Assembly: GCF_041737375.1 (NCBI RefSeq)
Contig: NZ_JBGSRV010000003.1
Coordinates: 1 to 64,000 of the forward strand
From: Vampirovibrio sp041737375
GTDB taxonomy: Bacteria > Cyanobacteriota > Vampirovibrionia > Vampirovibrionales > Vampirovibrionaceae
Direction of reading: 5' to 3'
DNA length: 64,000 nucleotides
Shown: positions 1 through 8,371 of the stretch, one piece after another
Position numbering within the stretch: the first letter of the stretch is position 1
Layout: every line of letters begins with the position of its first letter
Notes under the pieces: generated by a model
The model's database searches: none
Told to the model about the DNA's origin: nothing
Seen by the model: the letters and a program-made list of their open reading frames with translations, nothing else
Made by a program: the position numbers and the translations under genes

Positions 1-84
1 ACTCCGGGGGCGGCCAGTTCTTTGTTTTGGAATGACTGGCTCAATCAGTTCCCATTGCTCGTCACTCAAGGGTCTCCAAGGCAT
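1..84 (-). mobile_element. IS5-family transposase, N-terminal fragment cut by window edge
   Basis: Reading the minus strand from the ATG at 84 gives 28 codons that stay open to base 1. The peptide starts MPWRPLSDEQWELIEPVIP and continues with K-Q-R-T-G-R-P-R. This is the typical start (DUF4096 helix-turn-helix region) of IS5/IS1031-type DDE transposases. Only the DNA-binding start is present; the catalytic part lies outside the window, so it is unknown whether the element is intact. The element's left end probably lies near 240-250, just after the stop codon of the neighbouring response regulator, but I cannot fix the terminal inverted repeat without the other end. Confidence 0.75.
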
Positions 85-258
85 ACGCTATCCTCTTCCA
101 AACCCTGAAATTCTAACCCAAAGTTACCGTATTGGCTCTAAATTCAAAACACCAAAATCCAAAAATATGAGTTGCGCTCAAAAAATACGGCATCGTCTGT
201 TAAGTCGGAATCTGCCAAAATAACCACACTTTAAATGACCAGGTCCTTGTCCCCTTAA

Positions 259-945
259 TTATAGCAAGGCATGCTGAACGGCCTTGACTGCGGCCTGCAT
301 GCGATCCTGCACCGATAATTTTTGCAAAATACTGCAAACATGGGCTTTGGAGGTATGCAAACTAATATCCAGGGCTTTGGCAATTTGGGAATTGCTCATG
401 CCTTCCACAATAAAACGGAGGACTTCTCTTTCCCGATCAGTTAATGCCAGATGACGGGTTAAAGCCCGTTTATTTCCCCCTTGGGCAAACACCTGTAGCG
501 CTCGGGAAGCCACCCGAGGATCCAGCCAAAGAGCGCCTTCACAAACCGATTTAACCACCTCCACCAGCCGTTCGGAAACGATATCCTTGAGGCAATAGCC
601 ATTGGCTCCCGCCGCCAGGGCCATAATCACAGAGTCCTCCGTCTCATGAGAGGTTAAAATCAGGATTTTGGTGGTTTGGTTAAATTTCCGGATTTCTCGG
701 GTTAATTGCAGACCGTCCATATCAGGAAGCCCCAGGTCCAGAAGCAATAAATCCGGCTGATGCTGCTTAACCAGTGCCAAGGCCTGTTCCCCGCTTTCCC
801 CTTCTCCAACCACCTGAAACGCATTGTCCGCATCAAGAACCATACGAATGCCAATTCGAATTAACTTGTAATCTTCCACCAGTACCAATCGAAGTTTTCC
901 GTCGCTTTGTTTTCCGTCGCTTTCTCGTTGAATCGCTTTTGACAT
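259..945 (-). CDS. NarL/FixJ-type response regulator
   Basis: A 228-residue two-component response regulator. The receiver domain (about residues 18-135) has the acidic pair E24-D25, the phospho-acceptor Asp at about residue 70 in the LLLLDLGLPD stretch, and the conserved Lys in GYCLKD. The C-terminal LuxR/GerE helix-turn-helix begins at LTDREREVLR and runs to the end. It should bind DNA when phosphorylated; no partner histidine kinase is seen. The gene is complete although an IS5-type element sits directly downstream. The first 17 residues are a charged, non-conserved extension. It is transcribed divergently from the TPR protein across a 398-base gap. Confidence 0.92.
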   Translation of the reverse strand: MSKAIQRESDGKQSDGKLRLVLVEDYKLIRIGIRMVLDADNAFQVVGEGESGEQALALVKQHQPDLLLLDLGLPDMDGLQLTREIRKFNQTTKILILTSHETEDSVIMALAAGANGYCLKDIVSERLVEVVKSVCEGALWLDPRVASRALQVFAQGGNKRALTRHLALTDREREVLRFIVEGMSNSQIAKALDISLHTSKAHVCSILQKLSVQDRMQAAVKAVQHALL

Positions 946-1343
946 TGCTGTGCTAACCCCTATCTTTCTTTCTCTACGTATATATGCTTCTCATTATTTT
1001 TTTCTACGTGAATCATCGCTGAACGATTTTTGATTGTTTTATAAGATATTGTTTTAGAGCCTATTCCGGTTTGGTTGGCCGAATTATAGGGAAAGCCATT
1101 TCTGATTCTAACTAGCTTGTTGGGTAAAGGAAAAATGACGCTTGTCTAATCCTTACTCAACAGTAAGCGCAGGTCATCCGCTCAGAAGCGCTGAGGATTA
1201 AGACCCCGCAAGCATTCTGAAGCACCCTTCACCAGCCGCCCCATGCTACAAGCCGCACAAATTAGACCATAGAGGGATGTACGAGAGCATTGCTTTGGTT
1301 ATGATGCGACGACAATCAAATAAGAGTGGAGAATCCTGATTCT
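946..1343. other. Divergent intergenic region with a folded RNA candidate
   Basis: A 398-base gap between the divergent response regulator and TPR genes. Two copies of TCTACGT, about 36 bases apart (near 975 and 1010), lie just upstream of the regulator and could be part of an operator. At 1144-1204 the plus strand can fold as a three-way junction: an outer stem GTC-TAATCC with GGATTA-A-GAC (one bulge), a first arm TTACT/CAAC/AGTAA, and a second short arm CGCT/CAGA/AGCG. It matches no riboswitch consensus I know. No gene is seen here. Confidence 0.35.
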
Positions 1344-3338
1344 ATGCGGACTCAATCAAACAAGGTGTGGGCCATTGCCCTGAGTGTTACGTTTTTTAGC
1401 GTTGGCTTTTTTAGCGAAACCCACTTAAGCGCTGAAGCGGCGGCTCGGGTTTACAAAAGCGGCACCTCATACACTCGCTCTTTGCGAAATGCGGATGGCT
1501 ACTTGCAAACGGGTGTGCATCAGGCTGCTGAAACTCGTTATATGAATATTTTAAAATCCAATCCCGGTAATATTGGGGCCAGAGCGGCTTTATCCAATGC
1601 CCAGGCCGAGTTGTACAAACTGGACGCCGCTGAAAAGAACGCGGACATGGTTCTTTCCAGAAACCCCAAAAACGCTATGGCCCATATTGCCAAGGGCATT
1701 GTATACCGCAACCGAACCGCTTCCATGGACATGACCTACCGCAGCAAGCGGGATGAGCTATTAGCCCAATCCGCCGAAGCATTGCGCAAAGCCATTTCCC
1801 TGGATTCCGATTCACCGGAAGCGCACAACCAGCTAGGACAGACTTACCGTTTTATGGGCCGTAACAACGAAGCCCAAAGCGAATTTCAAAAGGCGCTGGA
1901 ACTGGATCCCCGTTTTTCTGAAGCCATGTTGAATGAAGGCATTATGCGGATGGAATCCGGTGATGCCAGCGGGGCCAAGGCCCGGTTTCAGGAAGCCATC
2001 AAACTCAACAGTAAAAACTATTTGGCCCACTATCGCCTGGGTTCTGCCCAATTGGCGGCAGGTGACCCGCACGAAGCTTTAAAATCCCTGAATACCGCCT
2101 TGGCACTAAACCGGGGTAACGCCGTGGTCATGGCCAAAATGGCGGAAGCCTATCAGGCTCAGGGAAACACATCAGCAGCCATTGCCAATTACCGCAAGGC
2201 CATTCAGGCCAATCCCGGCTTAATGCCTGCTTATGTGGGCATTTCAGATATTTTTGACGGCCGGGGCGATGGCGAACTGGCCATGTCGGAGCTGAGAAGC
2301 GCCTTAAACGTCAATCCCAACTTTTCGGCGGGAAGAAACCGGCTGGGACGGATTGCCCTGACCGTGGACAAACCCGATCAAGCGCTTCAGTACTATAAAG
2401 AATCTTTAAAGCAAAACCCCAACGATGCGGACGCCATTAACGGTATTTCACAGGCGCTGACCGTGGTGGCCCAAAAGCAGGCCAACTGGAGCCAGACAAT
2501 GGGTTCTGAGAGCGACTTGGTGAACGCCGAGCAATCCATTCAGGAAGCCTTGCGTATGAATCCCGGTGATTTGCGCCTGCATTTGGCCAACCTGCGAATC
2601 AGCCAACTGGCTGGCAAACCGGCCATGACTGAGGCTGAAATGAACAACTTGGCAAATCGCGCCCCGCAAAACGAAGCCGAAGCCATGGTGCAGGGAGAGG
2701 CTTTTCTAGCGCTGGGACGCTATCAGGAAGCCGATCAGGTGTTTAGCGGCCTGATGCAACAAGCCGCCGGAAACCCCGACAAATTACTGGTACTGGGAGA
2801 CACCCTGAAAGTGAACGGGGATCTGCCTCGGGCCAAAGACGCCTACCGGGCGGCCCTTGCCTCAGAACCGGGTAATTTAAAGGCTCAGCGGGGCATTGAT
2901 CGCATTGAAAAAGCGGAATCGGAATCCCAGAAAACATTGAGAACCGCCAAAGCCCTCAACACCTGGCGTCGTGCCGGTAAAGAAAGTTCCATTGATTTTT
3001 ACGAGGACACCCTGGCAAAAAATCCACGCCAGCCAGAACCCCGTTTGGAACTATCCAAACTGTACGAAAAAACCAAGGACTACGGACTGGCTGCCCGCTC
3101 CTATCAGTTCTATCTGGGATTGCGCCCCGATATGCCGTTGAAGGAACGTGAAGGCTACCAAAAAAAGATAGCCAAGTTGCAGGAAAAAGCACAGGAAATG
3201 GCCCTGCGTCAAAGCGGTAACCCGCAACCCCAAGGGGGAGCGGCGATGCCCTACAGCAGCCAGCCCGCCCAAAGCAGGCTAGCCCCGCAAGACAACGTCT
3301 TTCAACTGAGCAGTCCGGCCAACACCGCTCAAAAATAA
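1344..3338 (+). CDS. Exported tetratricopeptide-repeat protein
   Basis: About 664 residues from the ATG at 1344. A GTG at 1326 is in frame, but the ATG has a GGAG about 12 bases upstream and begins a good signal-like segment (KVWAIALSVTFFSVGFF). The body is a run of roughly ten or more TPR units with the usual Ala/Gly/Pro spacing (for example A-x-L-x-P-x-A-x-A-x-x-x-L-G), and the C-terminus is rich in Gln/Pro/Ser. TPR arrays scaffold protein complexes; the signal suggests a periplasmic or envelope location. No catalytic domain is visible. A very strong intrinsic terminator follows at once. Exact role unknown. Confidence 0.85.
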   Translation: MRTQSNKVWAIALSVTFFSVGFFSETHLSAEAAARVYKSGTSYTRSLRNADGYLQTGVHQAAETRYMNILKSNPGNIGARAALSNAQAELYKLDAAEKNADMVLSRNPKNAMAHIAKGIVYRNRTASMDMTYRSKRDELLAQSAEALRKAISLDSDSPEAHNQLGQTYRFMGRNNEAQSEFQKALELDPRFSEAMLNEGIMRMESGDASGAKARFQEAIKLNSKNYLAHYRLGSAQLAAGDPHEALKSLNTALALNRGNAVVMAKMAEAYQAQGNTSAAIANYRKAIQANPGLMPAYVGISDIFDGRGDGELAMSELRSALNVNPNFSAGRNRLGRIALTVDKPDQALQYYKESLKQNPNDADAINGISQALTVVAQKQANWSQTMGSESDLVNAEQSIQEALRMNPGDLRLHLANLRISQLAGKPAMTEAEMNNLANRAPQNEAEAMVQGEAFLALGRYQEADQVFSGLMQQAAGNPDKLLVLGDTLKVNGDLPRAKDAYRAALASEPGNLKAQRGIDRIEKAESESQKTLRTAKALNTWRRAGKESSIDFYEDTLAKNPRQPEPRLELSKLYEKTKDYGLAARSYQFYLGLRPDMPLKEREGYQKKIAKLQEKAQEMALRQSGNPQPQGGAAMPYSSQPAQSRLAPQDNVFQLSSPANTAQK

Positions 3339-3352
3339 AAGCAAAAACTTTT

Positions 3353-3384
3353 CAAACGCCCTGAAGTTCGCTTCGGGGCGTTTG
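3353..3384 (+). terminator. Intrinsic terminator with UUCG loop
   Basis: CAAACGCCC pairs perfectly with GGGCGTTTG around an inner stem TGAAG/CTTCG closed by a TTCG tetraloop, followed by a T-rich tail. It terminates the TPR gene. Confidence 0.9.
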
Positions 3385-3611
3385 TGTTTGCAGTCTTCAT
3401 TTCAATATCTTTTCAACATAATTTGTATCAAAGACTTAATTATTTGAGGTGTTCCATCCGCTGAAACCGGTATGACTCATGGTTGGCAGCGAAATGGGTT
3501 TATGCGTTAATAATGTTTCGTTCAGGGTCTATATTTTATTTTGGAGCCATAAGGCAATTTCCGTGCTTCAGCATGCTTTTTAAAAAAAAGGCGCAGGGGT
3601 AACTTCATTTA

Positions 3612-6491
3612 ATGTCATACACCATTCAAGGCACTCCAAAAATTAGCTACATCCCTAAACCGTTGCACTTTGGGCAAACGGGTAAGCCGGATCAGGGCAA
3701 TATTCAGCATACGCCTCAAAACGGGGTTTGGATCACCACCGAACGCTCACCGGCAAAGGTGGGCGGGCTGGGAGAGGTTTCCAAAACCATCCCGGAAGCG
3801 TTCGCCCAATTCATGCCAAAAAAAGATTTACGGATTATTGTGCCTTATCTGGGCAAACACCGGGATGATGATGAAAGTAAAAAAGCCGCGCTGGCCCAAG
3901 GAAAAACCGATGTCAGCGAACAAGATATTTTTCAGCCCACCGGCGCCCAACTGAATTTTGAAACCGATGATGGCCGTCAGGCCCGACTGGAAGTACTTCA
4001 AAAATTTGAAGACGCCACCGGCTTTAAGGAGCACAATCAATCCCGAAAAGACGGTGAGAAAGTAGGCAACTGGGTTTACGCCCTGCGCAACGACGACTAC
4101 TTTATGGGCAAGAATGAATATGGGGTTGAGGCCGAAAAAGGCTTGTCCGATTACACCTACAGCCCAGAGGCCGGTGAATTTGACAAAGTAATGCTCTTTA
4201 ACAAGGGTGCCAAGGAACTGGTGCCTTTGCTGGATGGCAACAGCACTGATCCCCGCGCTGCCCGACTCAGCCGGTTCAACAACCTGCACAAAGCGCAAGC
4301 CTTCCCTGATAAAAAAGGGGTAAAAGCACCTGCCAACCAGGATTTTCGAAAAAATATCGATTTCGTGATTACCCACGACTGGCTGACCGGTGCCGTTAGC
4401 AATGAGTTGCCCGATTTGCCATACACCCGCAAACATTTTGTGGTTCATAACATGTTTGATAAAGAGCAGGCCCCTCATGTGGCCCTCCGAACCGGCCTGC
4501 TCACCCCTCCCCGGCTGTTTAATCAGGAGCGCACCTTTTCCGCGCTGAATGCGGGTATTGAGCCTTCTGATTCTATCTGGGTGAACAACAATTTTAAAAA
4601 AACGGTGCTGGAAAGCACCCTGCCCAACGGCGCCCCCTTTATCAACACCTTGCGTCAAAAAAGTGAAGCGGGACGCACCCACAACTTGCACCACGGCCTC
4701 AGCCTGGATTACACCGCTTCTGGCCCCCAAGCCCCTGCCTGTCTGGAAGAATCCTATACAGCTCCCCCGAACAGTGGCAAAAAAGGGTGGCTGAGCCAAG
4801 CCCAAAGCAATCAGCAAAAACTGACCCAAAACCTGAATACGCTGAATGAAAAAGCCAAAAACCTAAAAGCTGCCAACAAAACCCAGGAGCTGAAGCTGCT
4901 GAATAAAAGCATTACCAAAGCCAAGGCGGATTTGAACAAAGTCACCATTCAAATTAAAGCCGCCCAGGCTGGACATGCGGCAGGGCTTGCAAAAGGGGAT
5001 GATACCCCTTACCAGTTCCAAAAACTGGCGGTGAATGAAGGCCAAACCCTGCCCACCCCGGCGCAAATGCAAACCTTCAAAGCGGCCAACAAAGCTGCCC
5101 TGCAAAAAAAGCTGGGGCTTAAGCAAGATCCGGATGCCACCATCATCGCCTGGGCCGCTCGGCTGGATCCCCGCCAAAAAAACGTGTACCTGTTTATGAA
5201 AAGCGTTGAAGAGATTTTAGAAAACGATCCCGAAGGTAAGGTTCAGTTTGTGGTGGTGGGCGATACCTCGGATCCCCAAATTATTGAATGGATCAATGGG
5301 ATCAACAAAAAATACAACACCGACAAAGGCGAAAACCGGGTTTACATTCCCAACGTGTTCGCCAACCAGGATGAAGTCAAGCAAATTAACGCTGGGGCTG
5401 ATTTCACCGCCCTGCCCAGCCTGTATGAACCCTACGGCTTAACCCAGCTAGAGGCCATGAAAATGGGTTCGCTTCCCATTGTGCATGGGGTGGATGGGCT
5501 TCGCAGCACGGTCAGTGATCCTGAAATGAACGAAAAGCTGAAAGCCCTCACCCCACCGGATGAATGGGAAGCGGTATGGGAAAAAGATCAAAACGGCATT
5601 TTAATGGAGCCGGTGGATATTGATGAGTGCAAAGCCTACATTGATGATCGCCAGGATTTTGAAGCACTACAAGCCTTAAAATCCAAACTGGATCAAAGCA
5701 AAGAACCCCTGCCCAAAGACGACCCCACCACGCTGGCCGACTGGAAAAAAAAGCAGGATGAGGCGCTGAAAGCGTTGATGGGAAAAATGGAAGGTTTGGC
5801 CAGCACCTTTAAACACAAGCTGGAAAGCTTTCAATTGCAATCCACAGAATTGAACCAGGCGCTTCAAAAACTAACCGCCGACGGCACGCTGACCCCGAAG
5901 CGAGAAACAGAACTAAATCTTAAAATCCAGTGGTTGAAGCAGCAAACCATGGAAAACTCTCCCCTGAGCCGCCGTGCCCAACAAGCGCAAGCCGCTTATC
6001 AGGAAGTGCTTAAAAACCCGGATACGCTGGAAACGGAATACGAACGCATCAAAAAACTGGTTGAACCCGATGAGAATACTAACGTCAAGGCGGCAGCCAA
6101 GCTGACCCACGCCATTCATCGGGGCATTGACTTGCTGAAAGACAAAGAAAAGAATTCGCAAATTCGGATTGACGCCATTGATTACGTAAATACCGAGCAC
6201 GACTGGAAAAATATTTTACAAAAGTATTACCAGCCCGCTCTGGAAAATGACAGCCTGGATACCGAAATCCGAACCAGCCGTTCCAAAGAATTAAAAGAAT
6301 TATTAGAGATTCAGGCGGCGTTAAAGCCCCCCGGTCCTGAGAATAAAAGCTACGCGCAAACCCGGCCCGGTGCCAGCGCAAAACCCAGTGGTTTTTCGGA
6401 GACGATGCGATATTACTGGAACACGTTCTGGAATATGAACCAGAAATTCTGGGCCGCGATTGGACGACTTGTTTCACTCCGCAAGGACTAA
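3612..6491 (+). CDS. Glycogen/starch synthase-like GT5 glycosyltransferase with coiled-coil insert and C-terminal extension
   Basis: A 959-residue GT-B enzyme; bacterial GlgA is about 480. The GT5 N-terminal domain starts near residue 38 and holds the ADP-glucose-binding K-x-G-G-L motif at K49-L53, then ITHDWLTG near 255 and HNMFDKE. The GT1-type C-terminal domain starts near 510 (AARLDPRQKN), with VVVGD and the E-x7-E element in EPYGLTQLE near 605-613. A Lys/Leu/Asn-rich coiled-coil insert (about 390-470) splits the two domains, and about 300 extra residues, mostly helical, follow. Residues 1-25 are a disordered leader ending PKPLHFGQTG, like several neighbours. It probably makes an alpha-1,4-glucan from ADP- or UDP-glucose, but the additions make substrate and product uncertain. 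RBS AGGGG upstream. Confidence 0.85.
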   Translation: MSYTIQGTPKISYIPKPLHFGQTGKPDQGNIQHTPQNGVWITTERSPAKVGGLGEVSKTIPEAFAQFMPKKDLRIIVPYLGKHRDDDESKKAALAQGKTDVSEQDIFQPTGAQLNFETDDGRQARLEVLQKFEDATGFKEHNQSRKDGEKVGNWVYALRNDDYFMGKNEYGVEAEKGLSDYTYSPEAGEFDKVMLFNKGAKELVPLLDGNSTDPRAARLSRFNNLHKAQAFPDKKGVKAPANQDFRKNIDFVITHDWLTGAVSNELPDLPYTRKHFVVHNMFDKEQAPHVALRTGLLTPPRLFNQERTFSALNAGIEPSDSIWVNNNFKKTVLESTLPNGAPFINTLRQKSEAGRTHNLHHGLSLDYTASGPQAPACLEESYTAPPNSGKKGWLSQAQSNQQKLTQNLNTLNEKAKNLKAANKTQELKLLNKSITKAKADLNKVTIQIKAAQAGHAAGLAKGDDTPYQFQKLAVNEGQTLPTPAQMQTFKAANKAALQKKLGLKQDPDATIIAWAARLDPRQKNVYLFMKSVEEILENDPEGKVQFVVVGDTSDPQIIEWINGINKKYNTDKGENRVYIPNVFANQDEVKQINAGADFTALPSLYEPYGLTQLEAMKMGSLPIVHGVDGLRSTVSDPEMNEKLKALTPPDEWEAVWEKDQNGILMEPVDIDECKAYIDDRQDFEALQALKSKLDQSKEPLPKDDPTTLADWKKKQDEALKALMGKMEGLASTFKHKLESFQLQSTELNQALQKLTADGTLTPKRETELNLKIQWLKQQTMENSPLSRRAQQAQAAYQEVLKNPDTLETEYERIKKLVEPDENTNVKAAAKLTHAIHRGIDLLKDKEKNSQIRIDAIDYVNTEHDWKNILQKYYQPALENDSLDTEIRTSRSKELKELLEIQAALKPPGPENKSYAQTRPGASAKPSGFSETMRYYWNTFWNMNQKFWAAIGRLVSLRKD

Positions 6492-6525
6492 AACAACGAA
6501 CCCCAGAAAACAAAATAAAATCTAG

Positions 6526-6572
6526 AAAAAATAAAACCAAGCGAGGCGTTGCCTTACCTGGTTTTATTTTTT
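6526..6572. terminator. Bidirectional intrinsic terminator
   Basis: AAATAAAACCA and TGGTTTTATTT flank an inner AGGC/GCCT hairpin, with A-tract on one side and T-tract on the other. It serves both the GT5 gene and the convergent GH13 gene. Confidence 0.9.
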
Positions 6573-6679
6573 ATTTTTCTTTCTTTTTTTGAGCGTTGTA
6601 GGCTGGGCGCATTTTGGGCAACCCAAAAAATGGCTCATAAAGCCCTTCATTGCGCCAAACCCAACGAGCGCACTACCAC

Positions 6680-8371
6680 TTAATACGTAGGCAAGTACCG
6701 GGACAATAAGGGGGTGTTGATTTCAAACAGGTGGAATCGTCCCGGCCCCAAATCTACTTCCAGCTGGTTTACACCGGGGAAAAACTGGCTGGGGCGTCCA
6801 TAACTAGGCGCCAGATTATTAAGCGGCTGAAAGGCAGTCATGCCCGGAATGGACAAAGTGGCCTTAGAACGGGCGTTGATGTCTTTATTGGCCACCACCA
6901 GCAAGGTTTTTCCGTTGGCCTGACGGGCAAAAGAAATGACCTGATTATCGGCCACATTGCTGTTGGCCGGAATGGGAATAAAGGCCCCCTGAGTTAAAGC
7001 GGGTCCGTATTGGGGACTGTTTCGCAACGTCAGCATATGCTTCATAAACAGGCCAATTTCCGGGTGAGTGCCTTTGTGCTGCGGCACGAAATTGAAAATA
7101 TCAAACTCCCCGGTATAGCCGGTGGTAAACCCATCCAGAATATAAGGATTGGTCCACGGTTGAGCGGCCATTAGCCCGGAGGCCAAAATGCTCATGGGAG
7201 CGCCGCCATGCTCCATCAAACTGGGATCATCGTGGGTGAGGAAGGAGCCGATAAACGATTTATCGTTGCCGCCCTGCTGGCTGGCCCGTTGGAACATGGC
7301 CCGATTGGACAGCAAATAATCCATATATTCCTTGGCGTTACGCATGGCATGGAAAATATGAAATTGCCCGTACATAGAATCAAAGCCCGACTTCAACAAG
7401 GCTTCTGGAATATCACGGGGCAGGTTTTTCAGCGGCGATTGATCCTCTTCGCAGTAGCTTTCAGCCAGCCAGGCCTTATCGGCATATTTACTGGTGAAGT
7501 GCTTCCAAAAATCGGTGGTGCGGGCTCTGGCTACATCCACCCGAAAGCCATCCACACCAACCTGATTGGCCATCAGGTCAAAAAAGCCTTCGTAATACTG
7601 GCGCAAGGCATCATCGTTTTTAAACATCACAATGTCCACCCAGTTGGTGGGGGTGAGCTTATTGCCGTTGCTATCCTTTAAAATCAAATCCGGGCGGGTG
7701 CGGGCCAAATCTTCAGAAGCGCAACTGGGCACATCCACCATCACGTGAATATTGCGTTTGTGGCATTCATCCACAAACTGGCGGGCCTCCTGCAAGGCGT
7801 TGGTCTGATTGCCGGGGGTGTCAAACTCGGGATTAATGGTGTGGTAATCGGAAGGGGCGTACAAACTACCCGCTGCTCCCAAGCGCCGGGTTTGCCCAAT
7901 GGGATTGATAGGCAACAGGTGAATGGTATTGACCCCTAAAGCCACCAGCTGATCCAGATTTTGAACCGCTGATAGAAACGTGCCATTTTCTCCCAGCATG
8001 GGGGAGATGCGGCCATCCATATTTTTATCCTTGGCCCCGAACGTGCGAATGTTCAAGGCGTACATAACGGCCTGATTTTTATGAAACATTTGTTTTAACT
8101 TATTTTGCCACACTGGCCCCTTGGCCCAACCGGATGCAATGGGGCCAGCACCGGCAACACCATTCAACCCCATGGCAGCCCCGGAAGGGGAAGTTACAGC
8201 AAGAGGAGCGCGCATAAACATATCAGGGCGGGGCAAAGCAGGCATGTACGGCAAACCACCAGTGGCCGAAAAGGCAGGTGGAGTCGCAGCAGAAGGCCGG
8301 TTCATGACTGGATAAGCCTGGGGATAATATTGGCCGTAACGGACGGCTGGAGGAGGGGAAGGGAAAGCCAT
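6680..8371 (-). CDS. GH13 alpha-amylase-family enzyme
   Basis: 563 residues. The TIM-barrel starts near residue 100 (AVMYALNIRTFG). Conserved GH13 regions are visible: region I around D213 (MVDVPS), region II GFRVDVAR with R277 and nucleophile D279, region III acid/base E304 (WLAESY), region IV H380-D381 (FLTHDDP). So the catalytic triad Asp-Glu-Asp is complete. Family members hydrolyse or transfer alpha-glucans; the subfamily cannot be named by eye. The first about 95 residues are Pro/Ala-rich and disordered, starting with PPPAVRYGQ. There is no signal peptide, so it is cytosolic. Its start overlaps the stop of the upstream gene by one base (TGATG), indicating translational coupling in a three-gene operon. 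Confidence 0.88.
   Translation of the reverse strand: MAFPSPPPAVRYGQYYPQAYPVMNRPSAATPPAFSATGGLPYMPALPRPDMFMRAPLAVTSPSGAAMGLNGVAGAGPIASGWAKGPVWQNKLKQMFHKNQAVMYALNIRTFGAKDKNMDGRISPMLGENGTFLSAVQNLDQLVALGVNTIHLLPINPIGQTRRLGAAGSLYAPSDYHTINPEFDTPGNQTNALQEARQFVDECHKRNIHVMVDVPSCASEDLARTRPDLILKDSNGNKLTPTNWVDIVMFKNDDALRQYYEGFFDLMANQVGVDGFRVDVARARTTDFWKHFTSKYADKAWLAESYCEEDQSPLKNLPRDIPEALLKSGFDSMYGQFHIFHAMRNAKEYMDYLLSNRAMFQRASQQGGNDKSFIGSFLTHDDPSLMEHGGAPMSILASGLMAAQPWTNPYILDGFTTGYTGEFDIFNFVPQHKGTHPEIGLFMKHMLTLRNSPQYGPALTQGAFIPIPANSNVADNQVISFARQANGKTLLVVANKDINARSKATLSIPGMTAFQPLNNLAPSYGRPSQFFPGVNQLEVDLGPGRFHLFEINTPLLSRYLPTY

Noticed and set aside
3828..4829. 333-codon frame antisense to the GT5 gene
   Set aside because: Shadow frame with no domain, opposite conserved GT5 motifs.
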